DNA of 64,000 nucleotides from Novosphingobium sp. FKTRR1 (GTDB taxonomy: Bacteria; Pseudomonadota; Alphaproteobacteria; Sphingomonadales; Sphingomonadaceae), in contig NZ_JAIZDA010000011.1 of the NCBI RefSeq assembly GCF_020404405.1, positions 1-64,000 on the forward strand, written 5' to 3'. Both the position numbers and the translations under genes were made by a program. Below, piece after piece: positions 9,118-17,360 of this stretch. The number at the start of each line of letters is the position of its first letter. The first letter of the stretch is position 1. The notes beneath the pieces were generated by a model. The model searched no databases. It had not been told where the DNA came from and worked only from the letters and a program-made list of their open reading frames with translations.

Positions 9118-10368
9118 ATGCCCAAGAAGCTCAGCAATGCCCTCACCCCGTTGACGGTGAAGAACGCCAAGCCCGGTCGCTATGCCGATGGCGGCGGCCT
9201 GCAATTACTGGTGAAGGAAAGCGGGGCGCGCTCGTGGGTCTATCGCTACATGCTCAAGGGCCGTTCGCGCGACGTAGGCTTGGGGCCAGCCGCAGGGCCG
9301 GGTGCGGTGGCGCTGGCCAAGGCACGCGATCTTGCCGATGATCTGCGCCGGCTGGTGAAGGCGGGAGTCGATCCACTCCAGCAACGTGAACAGTCGGCAG
9401 CCGAGGAAGCTGCGGCGGCACAAGCTGCGGCCATCGCCGGAATTACCTTCAAAGCGTCGGCGGAAACCTACATCGCCGCGCATGAAAAAAGCTGGCGCAA
9501 CGACAAGCACCGGCAGCAATGGCGCAACACGCTGGCAACCTACGTCTATCCGAAGATGGGCGACATTCCCGTTGCCGACATTGACACTGCCCACGTCATG
9601 GCGGCGCTGGAGCCGATCTGGCGCACGAAACCGGAAACCGCCAGCCGCGTGCGGGGCCGCCTGGAATCCATCCTTGATGCCGCCCGCGCCCGTGGGCACC
9701 GGCAGGGCGAGAATCCCGCCCGGTGGCGTGGTCACATTGCCGAGATGCTTCCCGCGCGCACCCGGCTATCCCGTGGCCACCACAAGGCAATGCCCTATGC
9801 CGAGGTGCCAGCGTTCATGGCGAAGCTGCGGACCCGCAATGCAACCGCCGCGCTGGCGCTGGAGTTTACCGTGCTGACTGCCACCCGCTCCGGTGAGGTG
9901 CTTGGCGCGAAGTGGGCCGAGGTCGATCTAGGAAAGGCAATCTGGACGATTCCGGCCAGCCGCATGAAGGCGGGCAAGGAACATCGCGTTCCCCTGTCGC
10001 CCCGCGCTGTCGAGATTCTGGAGGGCGTGGCCAAGGTCGGCGGCGACTACCTGTTTTCCGGCAACGGCGAGGACAAGTTGTCGATCATGGCAATGACCAT
10101 GCTGTTGCGCCGCATGAAGCAGGACTGCACCGTGCACGGCTTCCGCAGCGCCTTCCGCGATTGGGCCGCCGAGTGCACCGGCTTCTCCCATGAGGTCTGC
10201 GAAATGGCGCTGGCCCACGTGATCGGGAACAAGGCCGAGGCCGCATATCGGCGCGGTGATCTGTTCGACAAGCGGCGCAAGCTCATGGAGGCGTGGGCAA
10301 CCCGTTGCAGCACGATCGACGCGGCTGGTGACAACGTGACGCCGATCCGGGGCGATACCGCCGCATAG
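9118..10368 (+). CDS. int: P4-type tyrosine recombinase (integrase)
   Basis: Site-specific recombinase of the element, 416 aa, the usual length for the family. It starts at ATG 9118 with AGGGAG seven bases upstream; a longer in-frame start is not needed. The N-terminal arm-binding domain begins with TVKNAKPGRYADGGGLQL, the core-binding domain spans about residues 120-200, and the catalytic domain has Arg257 (TATRSGEVLG), His340-x2-Arg343 (HGFRSAF), His367 (ALAHVIG) and the nucleophile Tyr377. All catalytic residues are present, so it should be active. It lies 204 bp from the left repeat and reads into the element. A short inverted repeat, ACGGTT/AACCGT (9051-9067), sits in its promoter region. 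Confidence 0.95.
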   Translation: MPKKLSNALTPLTVKNAKPGRYADGGGLQLLVKESGARSWVYRYMLKGRSRDVGLGPAAGPGAVALAKARDLADDLRRLVKAGVDPLQQREQSAAEEAAAAQAAAIAGITFKASAETYIAAHEKSWRNDKHRQQWRNTLATYVYPKMGDIPVADIDTAHVMAALEPIWRTKPETASRVRGRLESILDAARARGHRQGENPARWRGHIAEMLPARTRLSRGHHKAMPYAEVPAFMAKLRTRNATAALALEFTVLTATRSGEVLGAKWAEVDLGKAIWTIPASRMKAGKEHRVPLSPRAVEILEGVAKVGGDYLFSGNGEDKLSIMAMTMLLRRMKQDCTVHGFRSAFRDWAAECTGFSHEVCEMALAHVIGNKAEAAYRRGDLFDKRRKLMEAWATRCSTIDAAGDNVTPIRGDTAA

Positions 10369-10464
10369 AGTTTCGCCGGGCGCGGTGCCCGATGAAAGCG
10401 GGCCAGCGTGGGAGCTACTACCTTCCCCGCTGGCCCTACCACCACCAGCATAGGAGTGCTGACA

Positions 10465-10971
10465 ATGGCTACGGACCCCGTAACCGGCCTAAACAAGCCG
10501 GTCTATCCGAACGCAAAGTTTCCGGACGAGATTGATCCATCGGACCGACCGACGATCTACGCATTAACAGCAAAGGGAAAGTGCCTGGAGCCGGTTTTCA
10601 AGGATGGCGAGTGCATCGCCTTTTCGAAAGACGCTGAATTTCAGCCCGGCGACTATGTTGGCATCTGCCTTGTGCCAGATGCTGTCCAACTGGACGAACC
10701 GCCGAGCAGGGTAAAGCGCCTGCGGTCGATCATGCCCGGAATTACGTTCCCGTTTCAGGCCGCGCCAAGCAGCGAATTGATGCCGTTGGTCGAGTTGGAG
10801 CAACACAATCCGCCGCGCGTTCTACGTGTCCCCGCTGACCGCATCCTTTCCATGCACAAGGTGATCGGCACGGCGAAGACAATGGGCGACGGAACTGCGC
10901 GACTGGTTTCGCTGGAGCCTGAGCGACTGGATAGGCTGGAATACGTCCTGATTGATCGTGTGCAGCTATGA
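10465..10971 (+). CDS. Unknown element protein, weakly similar to the S24/LexA C-terminal fold
   Basis: A 168-aa protein starting at ATG 10465 behind TAGGAG (10451-10456). Residues about 30-65 (GKCLEPVFKDGECIAF, then FQPGDYVGICL) recall the S24 peptidase pattern, in which G-D-S-M-E-P precedes a D-G-D and a P-G-D motif. Here the position of the catalytic Ser is Cys, and no catalytic Lys is obvious. There is no DNA-binding domain before it. It could be a non-proteolytic S24-like regulator or something unrelated. It overlaps the next gene by ATGA, so the two form a unit. Confidence 0.5.
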   Translation: MATDPVTGLNKPVYPNAKFPDEIDPSDRPTIYALTAKGKCLEPVFKDGECIAFSKDAEFQPGDYVGICLVPDAVQLDEPPSRVKRLRSIMPGITFPFQAAPSSELMPLVELEQHNPPRVLRVPADRILSMHKVIGTAKTMGDGTARLVSLEPERLDRLEYVLIDRVQL

Positions 10972-11303
10972 GCAACTCCATGGCATCAATCCTGCCTTTC
11001 GTGCTCAAGGACCGCTGGATTGTCACTGTCGAAAGTGAGCGGCATTTCGTGAAGGTGCGCCATCGCACCCGTTGGTATGCCGTTGCGCGGCGCATAGGCC
11101 ATGAGGATCGACGCCACTGGTGCGCCAGCCGGGCGGACGCCCTTGTCATAGCTCAGTGGCAGCGGGACGCGTTCGAGCGATGGGCCTTTGCGGAACAGGT
11201 TGAATCAATGCTTGCCCGCCTGCCTCCAATCCAGCGCGCCAAAGCGATAGAAAAGCTGAAGGCACTCGCGGGATATTGCAGCCCCGGTGAAAATACCCCC
11301 TGA
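10968..11303 (+). CDS. Small hypothetical element protein
   Basis: A 111-aa basic protein, not recognised. It is rich in Arg and Trp (HRTRWYAVARRIG, RRHWCASRADALVIAQWQ) and ends with a helical Ala/Leu/Lys-rich tail. It shares an ATGA overlap with the upstream S24-like gene, which supports real translation. No signal peptide or membrane segment is seen. The pair may act together, but the function is unknown. Confidence 0.6.
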   Translation: MSNSMASILPFVLKDRWIVTVESERHFVKVRHRTRWYAVARRIGHEDRRHWCASRADALVIAQWQRDAFERWAFAEQVESMLARLPPIQRAKAIEKLKALAGYCSPGENTP

Positions 11304-11422
11304 GGCGCTGACAAAACTGACAGAAGCCCCATATTGATCGGGCGGGGATAGGCCGGCCAGCCGACAAGCACGCTTCCCACGTGCTTCCCCGCCACCAATC
11401 CGGGAACCGCTCGGGAGGCGGC

Positions 11423-13168
11423 ATGGACGAATTGCCTGACTGTGGATGGATCGACAGCTTACCTGCCGGCTGGATTGCGGGGATGGTTGTGCGGCAACGG
11501 CTTCGCGCGCTGATCGAACGTCGTGTCGTTACGGGTGATCTTGCGCCGTGGCTCGGGGATTTTGGCGTTGAGGCGTATTTGGAATGCTTCGGCGGCACCG
11601 AGACAGAAGCGCGCGACTCGATAAAGCTGGACGATCATCTGACGGCTGTTTTCCAGCGCGCGATTCTAACCGGCGCGCTTTCCGCATCGTCATTTGACGG
11701 ACACGCCTTCAAGGCGCTGCCCAAGGCCGCGTTCGTGCACCTGTCCGTGGCTCGAAACGCGCTACAGATGGGTGTCCTGGACCTTGATCCCCTTTGGCCT
11801 GATGAATGGTGGCCGTGGAGCAGCAAGCATTGGGCGGTGCCGAAGGTCGAGTTCGAGACGTGGATGGCATCGCAGGAGCCGACCCGCCTTGATGATCTGC
11901 CGGCGGACATTGCCCTAGCGTATGACGGAACGGTCACCCCGCTGACCTTTCGAGAGCCAAGCCCCCGCGCTCGCGTGTCCCTGTCCGAAGCCGTGTCTTG
12001 GGTCGCGTTCGGAATTGCACTGGAACCCGTGCAGTTTGAAATGGCGTTGCACTGGGAACGCCTAGAAAATGGTGATTTGCAGGCAGTGCAGCGCAAGGTG
12101 GCACAGGCCGTGGCCGAGATAGTGGCGGCTGGTGCTGACAGCCGAATCGCTTTTTCTGGACGCCACGTCGCAAGCCTTTGGGAAAAAGGTGCGACAAACG
12201 ACATAATCCACCCCCTGAAATTGGAAGACTATAAGGCTTTCACCATTGGCCGGGATGATCTGAATTACGGCGAGGGGTTGCACCGCACGTATCGGGCAAA
12301 GAACGATAGCCAGTCGCACTCCAGCGAGCGGCGAGACCTTTTCACCGAAGTCAAAGTCAGTCGTGACAATCTCATGCTGCACTTCCCCCGTCAGTCGAAG
12401 GTTATCCCGTCTGCTGACAGCGGAAGCCCTGACAGTCCGATATTCTGGACCGACTTTGATCCGGAAGCCCTGCCGGCGCTGAGGCGTCTAAGCGATGCCG
12501 CCGCTCATGATGAATGGTGGACTTGGCCCGAGGCGATTGCTTGGGTTGGCGGCCGCGATCACCGCAACATCGCGTCCTTGCGATATTGGGCCACGGAATG
12601 GTCATCCAACGGCGATGCGGATGTTACACTGGGCGCGCAGCACTACATGGCGGCGCAATGGTGCACGTCGGCGCGAGCGGCAGAGGATGACTTACATCAT
12701 GCGATTGAACGGGGGGCTGTTCACACGATTGGACGCACCACGCGCGATGGCCTCGCCTCGGTGTTGAGGAAAGAAGTCTGGCGTGGCGGCGCGGTCATCT
12801 ATTCGGACGGCGCGGCGCAACTGGTCAGCGCAAAGAACAAATTGACCGCTTGGGCCTTTGACATTGCAGTGCATCGCGCCGATTTAGTGGCGGCGTTTCC
12901 TTCGCCAGTCGATGGCGAGCGCATAGCGGCGATATGCGAAGCCGACCCAACAGAGGACGACGGGCCAGCCGACGAAAAGCCCTTCAACGATCAACAGCGG
13001 CGGGATTGGATGGAGGCTCAACCAATGGGATCGGCAGACCCGGCACATAAGATTTATAAGCAGCATCCACGATGGTGCGGGACCAAACTTCCTGAATTTC
13101 GCGCTGAATGGAAGCAGGTCAAAGGAACGAGGCAAGGCAGGCCGCCAAATCGGAAAATCGACAAATAA
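11423..13168 (+). CDS. Large hypothetical cargo protein of the element
   Basis: A 581-aa cytoplasmic protein without signal peptide or membrane helices; I recognise no family. It starts at ATG 11423 with GGGAGG at 11413-11418; a longer frame begins at 11381. The sequence is Trp-rich and has a repeated theme: LSEAVSWVAFG (about residue 190) and TWPEAIAWVGG (about residue 370) look like two copies of one small domain, each followed by acidic and aromatic stretches. The C-terminus is basic (GTRQGRPPNRKIDK). It sits alone between the integrase side and the AlpA-like gene, a typical cargo position, so a defence or regulatory role is possible but not shown. Confidence 0.6.
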   Translation: MDELPDCGWIDSLPAGWIAGMVVRQRLRALIERRVVTGDLAPWLGDFGVEAYLECFGGTETEARDSIKLDDHLTAVFQRAILTGALSASSFDGHAFKALPKAAFVHLSVARNALQMGVLDLDPLWPDEWWPWSSKHWAVPKVEFETWMASQEPTRLDDLPADIALAYDGTVTPLTFREPSPRARVSLSEAVSWVAFGIALEPVQFEMALHWERLENGDLQAVQRKVAQAVAEIVAAGADSRIAFSGRHVASLWEKGATNDIIHPLKLEDYKAFTIGRDDLNYGEGLHRTYRAKNDSQSHSSERRDLFTEVKVSRDNLMLHFPRQSKVIPSADSGSPDSPIFWTDFDPEALPALRRLSDAAAHDEWWTWPEAIAWVGGRDHRNIASLRYWATEWSSNGDADVTLGAQHYMAAQWCTSARAAEDDLHHAIERGAVHTIGRTTRDGLASVLRKEVWRGGAVIYSDGAAQLVSAKNKLTAWAFDIAVHRADLVAAFPSPVDGERIAAICEADPTEDDGPADEKPFNDQQRRDWMEAQPMGSADPAHKIYKQHPRWCGTKLPEFRAEWKQVKGTRQGRPPNRKIDK

Positions 13169-13212
13169 ATCGACAGACAAATAGAAACGTCGATTTTCGT
13201 GTCGGTTTTTTT
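13167..13212 (+). terminator. Probable rho-independent terminator
   Basis: Directly at the end of the large cargo gene, AAATCGAC (13167-13174) pairs with GTCGATTT (13189-13196), and a run of seven T follows at 13206-13212 after a short spacer. The stem is AT-rich and the T-run is not immediately adjacent, hence the moderate confidence. Confidence 0.4.
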
Positions 13213-13279
13213 GTGGGCTAACTAGTCATCCGCCACCGTTCGTAAAGCTCATTGCGAACGCTGGACGGAGACCACGTCC

Positions 13280-13450
13280 ATGACTTACAAGCCTACTTAT
13301 TCCCGCAAGGATGCCTGCGAAGCACTGAGTATCGGCACGACCAAGCTCCATGAGCTTATCAATGCCGGGACGCTCGAAACCTTCAAGATCGGCCGCAAGA
13401 CGCTGGTGAAGGGCGAAAGCCTGCACCGCCTGATCGCTGGGGAGGCATAA
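13280..13450 (+). CDS. AlpA/excisionase-type helix-turn-helix protein
   Basis: A 56-aa DNA-binding protein. Translation from ATG 13280 gives SRKDACEALSIGTTKLHELI, followed by a wing-like FKIGRKTLVKGESLHRLI, the MerR-like HTH pattern of AlpA regulators and excisionases. GGAG lies at 13267-13270, nine bases upstream. In related elements such proteins act as recombination directionality factors or activate integrase expression. It is the first gene of the block that continues into primase and DUF3987. Confidence 0.8.
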   Translation: MTYKPTYSRKDACEALSIGTTKLHELINAGTLETFKIGRKTLVKGESLHRLIAGEA

Positions 13451-13454
13451 GGCC

Positions 13455-13637
13455 ATGCCCCAGAACAGTGAAGCCCCGCACGCTGGCGAGGCCTCACGGA
13501 ATAGCCTGGACAGCTTCCGTGATTGCCTTAACCCACTCACACTTCAATCTCAATTCCTGATCGCTGCGTATAACGTCCGCCCGGAAATGGCTGCGATGAT
13601 GGCGGCGGCAGTGTTCGGGAGTGCCTGTCATGGGTAG
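13455..13637 (+). CDS. Small hypothetical element protein
   Basis: A 60-aa frame starting five bases after the stop of the AlpA-like gene and ending inside the start of the winged-helix gene. It has no recognised family; the C-terminal part is Ala/Met-rich (PEMAAMMAAAVFGSA). Tight spacing with both neighbours in a same-strand operon is the main support. Confidence 0.5.
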   Translation: MPQNSEAPHAGEASRNSLDSFRDCLNPLTLQSQFLIAAYNVRPEMAAMMAAAVFGSACHG

Positions 13638-13929
13638 GCGCACCCGCACCAGCAATGCCGCCTATGCGGCCATCTCACCCTTTGCCGACACACTGCGCGC
13701 CATCGCCTATAGGCTGATCCATGAGGCGCAGGCCCACGGCATGACCGCCCTGGAGGTTGTGGACTCATCGGGGCGGGATCGGTGGGGCATCCAACCCCGT
13801 ATCTCCGAACTGGTCACCGACAAGGCCGTGGTGGATTCGGGCCGCACCCGGACCAACCCGAGCGGAAAACCCGCAATTGTTTGGGTCTTGCCCGAGTTTG
13901 GCCCCGATGGCGGGGAGGGCGTGGAATGA
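13630..13929 (+). CDS. Winged-helix-like small DNA-binding protein
   Basis: A 99-aa protein from ATG 13630, chosen because CGGGAG precedes it by eight bases; a GTG nine bases earlier is the alternative. GMTALEVVDSSGRD, WGIQPRISELVTDKAVVDSG and KPAIVWVLPEF correspond to a short winged-helix unit of the kind found in phage and island replication or regulatory proteins. It ends with an ATGA overlap to the primase gene, suggesting coupled expression and a role in element replication or its control. Confidence 0.6.
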   Translation: MGRRTRTSNAAYAAISPFADTLRAIAYRLIHEAQAHGMTALEVVDSSGRDRWGIQPRISELVTDKAVVDSGRTRTNPSGKPAIVWVLPEFGPDGGEGVE

Positions 13930-14843
13930 TCGACCTGCAAGCAATCCGCCGGGACCATCCCTTGCCCGATATTGTCGGCAAGCTGGTGGCGCTGCGGCCA
14001 GCCGGGCGCGAATGGGTGGCATGCTGCCCCTTCCATGCCGATCGGTCGCCCAGCTTCACGATCTACCATGACGGAACCCGCTTCCATTGCTTTGGCTGTG
14101 GCGCATCGGGCGACGTGCTGGACTTCGTGCGGCTGGCCTATGACCTTGACCTGATCGGTGCGGCGCACATGCTGGGCGCGGGCGACGTTCCCCACCTAGA
14201 TCGACCTCCACCGCTGTTCCCCCTCCCCGTAAATACGGGAAAAATACGCGCGGCGCTGTCGATCTGGAACCGGGCGCAACCGGCGGCGGGAACACTGGCA
14301 GAGGCCTATCTCCGGTTCCGGGGCATCGTGCCGCCCTATCCGCCTTCGCTGCGCTTCCTGCGGCTTCCCTGTGACAACCTGGGGCAGTTGCCCTGCCTTG
14401 TGGCATCGGTGCAGGACGTGGCGGGCGACGTGATCGGCGTGCAACGTATCTGGCTGGCGCACGACGGCATGGGCAAAGCCGACGTTGCCAAGCCCAAGCG
14501 ATCGTTGGGCAAGGTGAAGGGCGGTGCAATCCGCCTGGGCGAACCGGACGCGGGCAACGTGGTGACGGTCTGCGAGGGGCCGGAAACCGGCCTGTCATTG
14601 CTGGAACTGCTGGGCGGGCCGGTATGGGTGGCGGCGGGCGCAACCTTCCTGCCTGCAATGGACTTCCCGCCAGCCGTCCGATCGATCGTGATCGGGGCCG
14701 ACAACGACGAAGCCGGACAGGTGGCGGCGCAGGACGCGGCGCGGGCTTATGCCCTGCGAGGCTTGGCCGTGCGCATCATCCGACCGCTGGACGGCTTCAA
14801 GGACTTCAACGACGAACTGAAGGGGGCCGACCATGGCCGCTAA
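13926..14843 (+). CDS. DNA primase-like protein (CHC2 zinc finger and TOPRIM)
   Basis: Replication protein of the element, 305 aa. The N-terminal CHC2-type zinc finger uses Cys34-x2-His37 (CCPFH) and Cys55-x2-Cys58 (CFGCG). A linker with DUF-type primase features follows, then a TOPRIM domain: VTVCEGPETGLSLL carries the catalytic Glu, and IVIGADNDEAG the Asp pair. It starts at ATG 13926, overlapping the previous stop, and its end overlaps the DUF3987 gene by 11 bases. CHC2-TOPRIM plus DUF3987 is a common pair in integrative elements and is thought to support element replication. Confidence 0.88.
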   Translation: MIDLQAIRRDHPLPDIVGKLVALRPAGREWVACCPFHADRSPSFTIYHDGTRFHCFGCGASGDVLDFVRLAYDLDLIGAAHMLGAGDVPHLDRPPPLFPLPVNTGKIRAALSIWNRAQPAAGTLAEAYLRFRGIVPPYPPSLRFLRLPCDNLGQLPCLVASVQDVAGDVIGVQRIWLAHDGMGKADVAKPKRSLGKVKGGAIRLGEPDAGNVVTVCEGPETGLSLLELLGGPVWVAAGATFLPAMDFPPAVRSIVIGADNDEAGQVAAQDAARAYALRGLAVRIIRPLDGFKDFNDELKGADHGR

Positions 14844-16383
14844 CCCGAACCTGCAAGAGCGGCTGGAACAGTCGCAACCGATCGACGCCTGGCCGGACCC
14901 TGTGCCGCTGCGCGATGAACTGCCCCCGGTGCAGCCCTTCGCTCCGGCCTTGCTGCCAAGCGAATTGCGGCCATGGGCGATCGACATTGCCGAGCGGATG
15001 AACTGTCCTGTCGATCTGGTGGCGATTCCGGCCATGGTGGCGGCGGGCGCGCTGATCGGGCGCAAGGTCGGCATCCGGCCCCAACGGCGCACCGACTGGC
15101 TGGAAGTGGGCAACCTGTGGGGCTGCGTTGTGGCCCCACCGGGAAGCCTGAAAAGCCCGGCGGCGGCGGAAGCGTTGGGGCCGATCCGGCGGCTGGAAGC
15201 ACAGGCGGCACAGGACAATGAAAGCGCTCTGGCCGACTTCAAGGCATCCGAGGCACTGCACAAGCTGGAAAAGGAAGTTGCCGAGCGGGGCGCACGCGAT
15301 GCCCTGAAAGACAAGGGCGGCGGCAATCGGCGCGACGCGGCGCTTTCGATGATCCGCGCTGTGGCCGAGCCTGTGCCCCCGGCGATGAAACGCCACCTTA
15401 CCAGCGACGGCACGGCGGAAAAGCTGGGCGAGATATGCCGCGACAACCCCAACGGCATCATGGTGCATCGGGATGAACTGCTGTCGCTGTTTGCCGATCT
15501 GGACAACCCGGACAAGGCATCCGCGCGCGGCTTCTACCTGACTGGCTGGGGCGGGCAGGACGGTTACACGTTCGATCGCATCATGCGCGGCACGGTGCGG
15601 ATTGCGGCGGTGAACCTGTCGGTTTGTGGCACAACCCAGCCGAGCCGCCTTGCGGGCTATATCCGCGAAAGCCTGCAACAACGCGATGATGGCATGGTGC
15701 AGCGCCTGCAATTGCTGGTCTGGCCAGACTTTACCGGGCCGTTCCGCGAAGTCGATCGGCACCCGAACAGCGAAGCGCGGGCGCGTGCCTTTGCCTGCTA
15801 TCAGGACCTGGCTGCGCTGGACGTGCGGGAACTGGGCGCGATATGGGACGAGGATTCCGGCCCCTATGGCGTGCCCTATCTGCGGTTCGATGATGGGGCG
15901 CAGGACATGTTTTCCGCATGGCGCGGCGCGCTGGAGCAACGCTTGTGCGGCGATGATCTGCCACCGGCCTTGCAGGCGCACCTTGCCAAGTTTCGCGGGC
16001 TGATCCCCCGGCTGGCGCTGGTCTGTCACCTGGCGAACAACGCCCATGGTCCGGTATCTGCCGAGGCGGCGGAACAGGCGCTTGGCTGGGCGGGCTATCT
16101 GGAAAGCCATGCGGTGCGGGCTTATGCCTCGCTGTCGATCGACAATGCCGAGGCCGCGCGTGCGATCTGGCGACGGGTGCAAAGGGGCGATCTGCAAGGC
16201 ACCTTCACCGCGCGCGACATTCACCGCAAGAACTGGTCCGGCTTGGGCGACAAGGACAGGATTGCAGCCGGGCTTGCCGCGCTGATCGATGCGGATTGGA
16301 TCGCCGCAACGACGATCAAGGCCGAGGCAGGGGGCAGGCCGACAATGCAATACACGGCGAACCCCAAGGCGCTGCGGCGCTGA
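14833..16383 (+). CDS. DUF3987 (YfjI-like) protein, probable helicase/primase partner
   Basis: A 516-aa protein of the DUF3987 family found next to primases in phages and islands. After a Pro-rich N-terminus the family core begins with PFAPALLPSELRPWAIDIAERM. A P-loop-like segment, VVAPPGSLKSPAA (about residue 100), fits the family's degenerate Walker A with GSLKS instead of GxGKS. The Arg-finger/Walker B region cannot be assigned by eye. It overlaps the primase gene by 11 bases; the two are read as one replication module. Confidence 0.85.
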   Translation: MAANPNLQERLEQSQPIDAWPDPVPLRDELPPVQPFAPALLPSELRPWAIDIAERMNCPVDLVAIPAMVAAGALIGRKVGIRPQRRTDWLEVGNLWGCVVAPPGSLKSPAAAEALGPIRRLEAQAAQDNESALADFKASEALHKLEKEVAERGARDALKDKGGGNRRDAALSMIRAVAEPVPPAMKRHLTSDGTAEKLGEICRDNPNGIMVHRDELLSLFADLDNPDKASARGFYLTGWGGQDGYTFDRIMRGTVRIAAVNLSVCGTTQPSRLAGYIRESLQQRDDGMVQRLQLLVWPDFTGPFREVDRHPNSEARARAFACYQDLAALDVRELGAIWDEDSGPYGVPYLRFDDGAQDMFSAWRGALEQRLCGDDLPPALQAHLAKFRGLIPRLALVCHLANNAHGPVSAEAAEQALGWAGYLESHAVRAYASLSIDNAEAARAIWRRVQRGDLQGTFTARDIHRKNWSGLGDKDRIAAGLAALIDADWIAATTIKAEAGGRPTMQYTANPKALRR

Positions 16384-16400
16384 CAATGGCCCCGGCACGA

Positions 16401-16444
16401 ACTGACAAAACCGACACAACCACCCTTTTGGCAGTTTTGTCAGT
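16401..16444. repeat. Perfect 11-bp inverted repeat inside the element
   Basis: ACTGACAAAAC (16401-16411) and GTTTTGTCAGT (16434-16444) are exact reverse complements with a 22-base spacer, in the short gap after the DUF3987 gene. CTGACAAAAC also occurs at 11308-11317 in another intergenic gap of the same element. It could be a regulator site, a replication or transfer origin part, or a weak terminator hairpin. Confidence 0.6.
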
Positions 16445-16483
16445 GACTGCCCGACGTGTTTTCCCGAAAAAGGAGGCGATACG

Positions 16484-17176
16484 ATGACCACCCGCAAGAG
16501 CAAGGCGAAAGCGCAAGCGCCCAAAACCGCCGAGGAAGCAAAAGCAGCCCGGCAGCGAGCAGCAGGGAACTTGAACGCCCCTTCGTTCCGGCACGGACTG
16601 GCGATTGCGCAGATTCAGGACGCGCTAACCAAAGGGCTGCCTGCCGAGGATCGCCCCGATATGTCGCACTATGCCGACGATGTGCGGGAGCGGGTGAAGC
16701 GCCTTGAAGGTGGCGACCTGGCGCTGGCAAGCATGATGCTGGCAGCGCAGGCCATGACGCTGGACAACATCTTTGCCGAAACAGCGCGGCGCATGGCGGC
16801 GAACTTTGGCGAGTATCCCAATGCCGTCGAACTGTATGGCCGCATCGCCCTGAAGGCGCAGGCCAATTCGCGCGCGACGATCGAAGCGCTGGTGAAGCTG
16901 CACCAGCCACGGGAACAGACTGTGCGGCACGTTCACGTCAACGAAGGGGCGCAGGCCGTCATTGCCGATCAATTCCACCACCACCAGCACACCGGACAGG
17001 GGGGCCACGAAAATGCGGGACCAGCCGAACAACCCCATGCAACCGACAATACCGCCGGAACCGGCACGGCTGGCACAGGCCCCGCGCTGCCAAGCCCGAA
17101 CCCGATCGGGCAAGCCATGCCGTTCCCCAGCGGTGAAGGGTGCGAAGCGGTGCAGGATGCACGGCGGAAAGGGTAG
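16484..17176 (+). CDS. Hypothetical element protein (phage/island-associated)
   Basis: A 230-aa protein, not assigned to a family. It has a basic Ala/Lys-rich N-terminus, then FRHGLAIAQIQDALTKG and a helical middle part (ASMMLAAQAMTLDNIFAE), and a His/Gly/Thr-rich low-complexity tail (HHHQHTGQGGH, GTGTAGTGP). An AGGAGG-like sequence (AAAGGAGGCG) precedes the start. The last 164 bases overlap the HGG-motif gene in another frame. The conserved look of the first 150 residues supports a real gene; the tail may be poorly constrained. Confidence 0.65.
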   Translation: MTTRKSKAKAQAPKTAEEAKAARQRAAGNLNAPSFRHGLAIAQIQDALTKGLPAEDRPDMSHYADDVRERVKRLEGGDLALASMMLAAQAMTLDNIFAETARRMAANFGEYPNAVELYGRIALKAQANSRATIEALVKLHQPREQTVRHVHVNEGAQAVIADQFHHHQHTGQGGHENAGPAEQPHATDNTAGTGTAGTGPALPSPNPIGQAMPFPSGEGCEAVQDARRKG

Positions 17177-17270
17177 CGGGGCACCGAAAGGCAACCGCAA
17201 CGCCTGGAAGCACGGGGCACGATCTGCCGAGGCGGGTGCCTTAGTGGCCATGCTTCGCAATCTCCGCTGA
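17013..17270 (+). CDS. Small Cys/HGG-motif protein of phage and island type
   Basis: An 85-aa basic protein. RCQARTRSGKPCRSPAVKG and RCRMHGGKGSGAPKG form the cysteine/histidine pattern that ends in KGNRNAWKHG, a signature seen in many small phage and genomic-island proteins near replication or packaging genes; the function is unknown. I start at ATG 17013 because AGGGGGGCC lies just upstream, rather than at 16962. It overlaps the preceding gene out of frame over 164 bases. Confidence 0.7.
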   Translation: MRDQPNNPMQPTIPPEPARLAQAPRCQARTRSGKPCRSPAVKGAKRCRMHGGKGSGAPKGNRNAWKHGARSAEAGALVAMLRNLR

Positions 17271-17360
17271 CTCAGAAGCTGACGGGAAGCGGCTTGTCTC
17301 GATTCGGCCATCGCAGAAAATCTTGCTGGACGCGTCGCGCCATTGCGATAGAGATTCGTT

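Noticed and set aside
13782..13925. Longer N-terminus for the primase
   Set aside because: It overlaps the winged-helix gene; the zinc finger starts at the normal distance from ATG 13926.
14806..16524. Long reverse-strand frame opposite the primase and DUF3987 genes
   Set aside because: It is the mirror of well-supported genes in GC-rich DNA; no family, no ribosome site.
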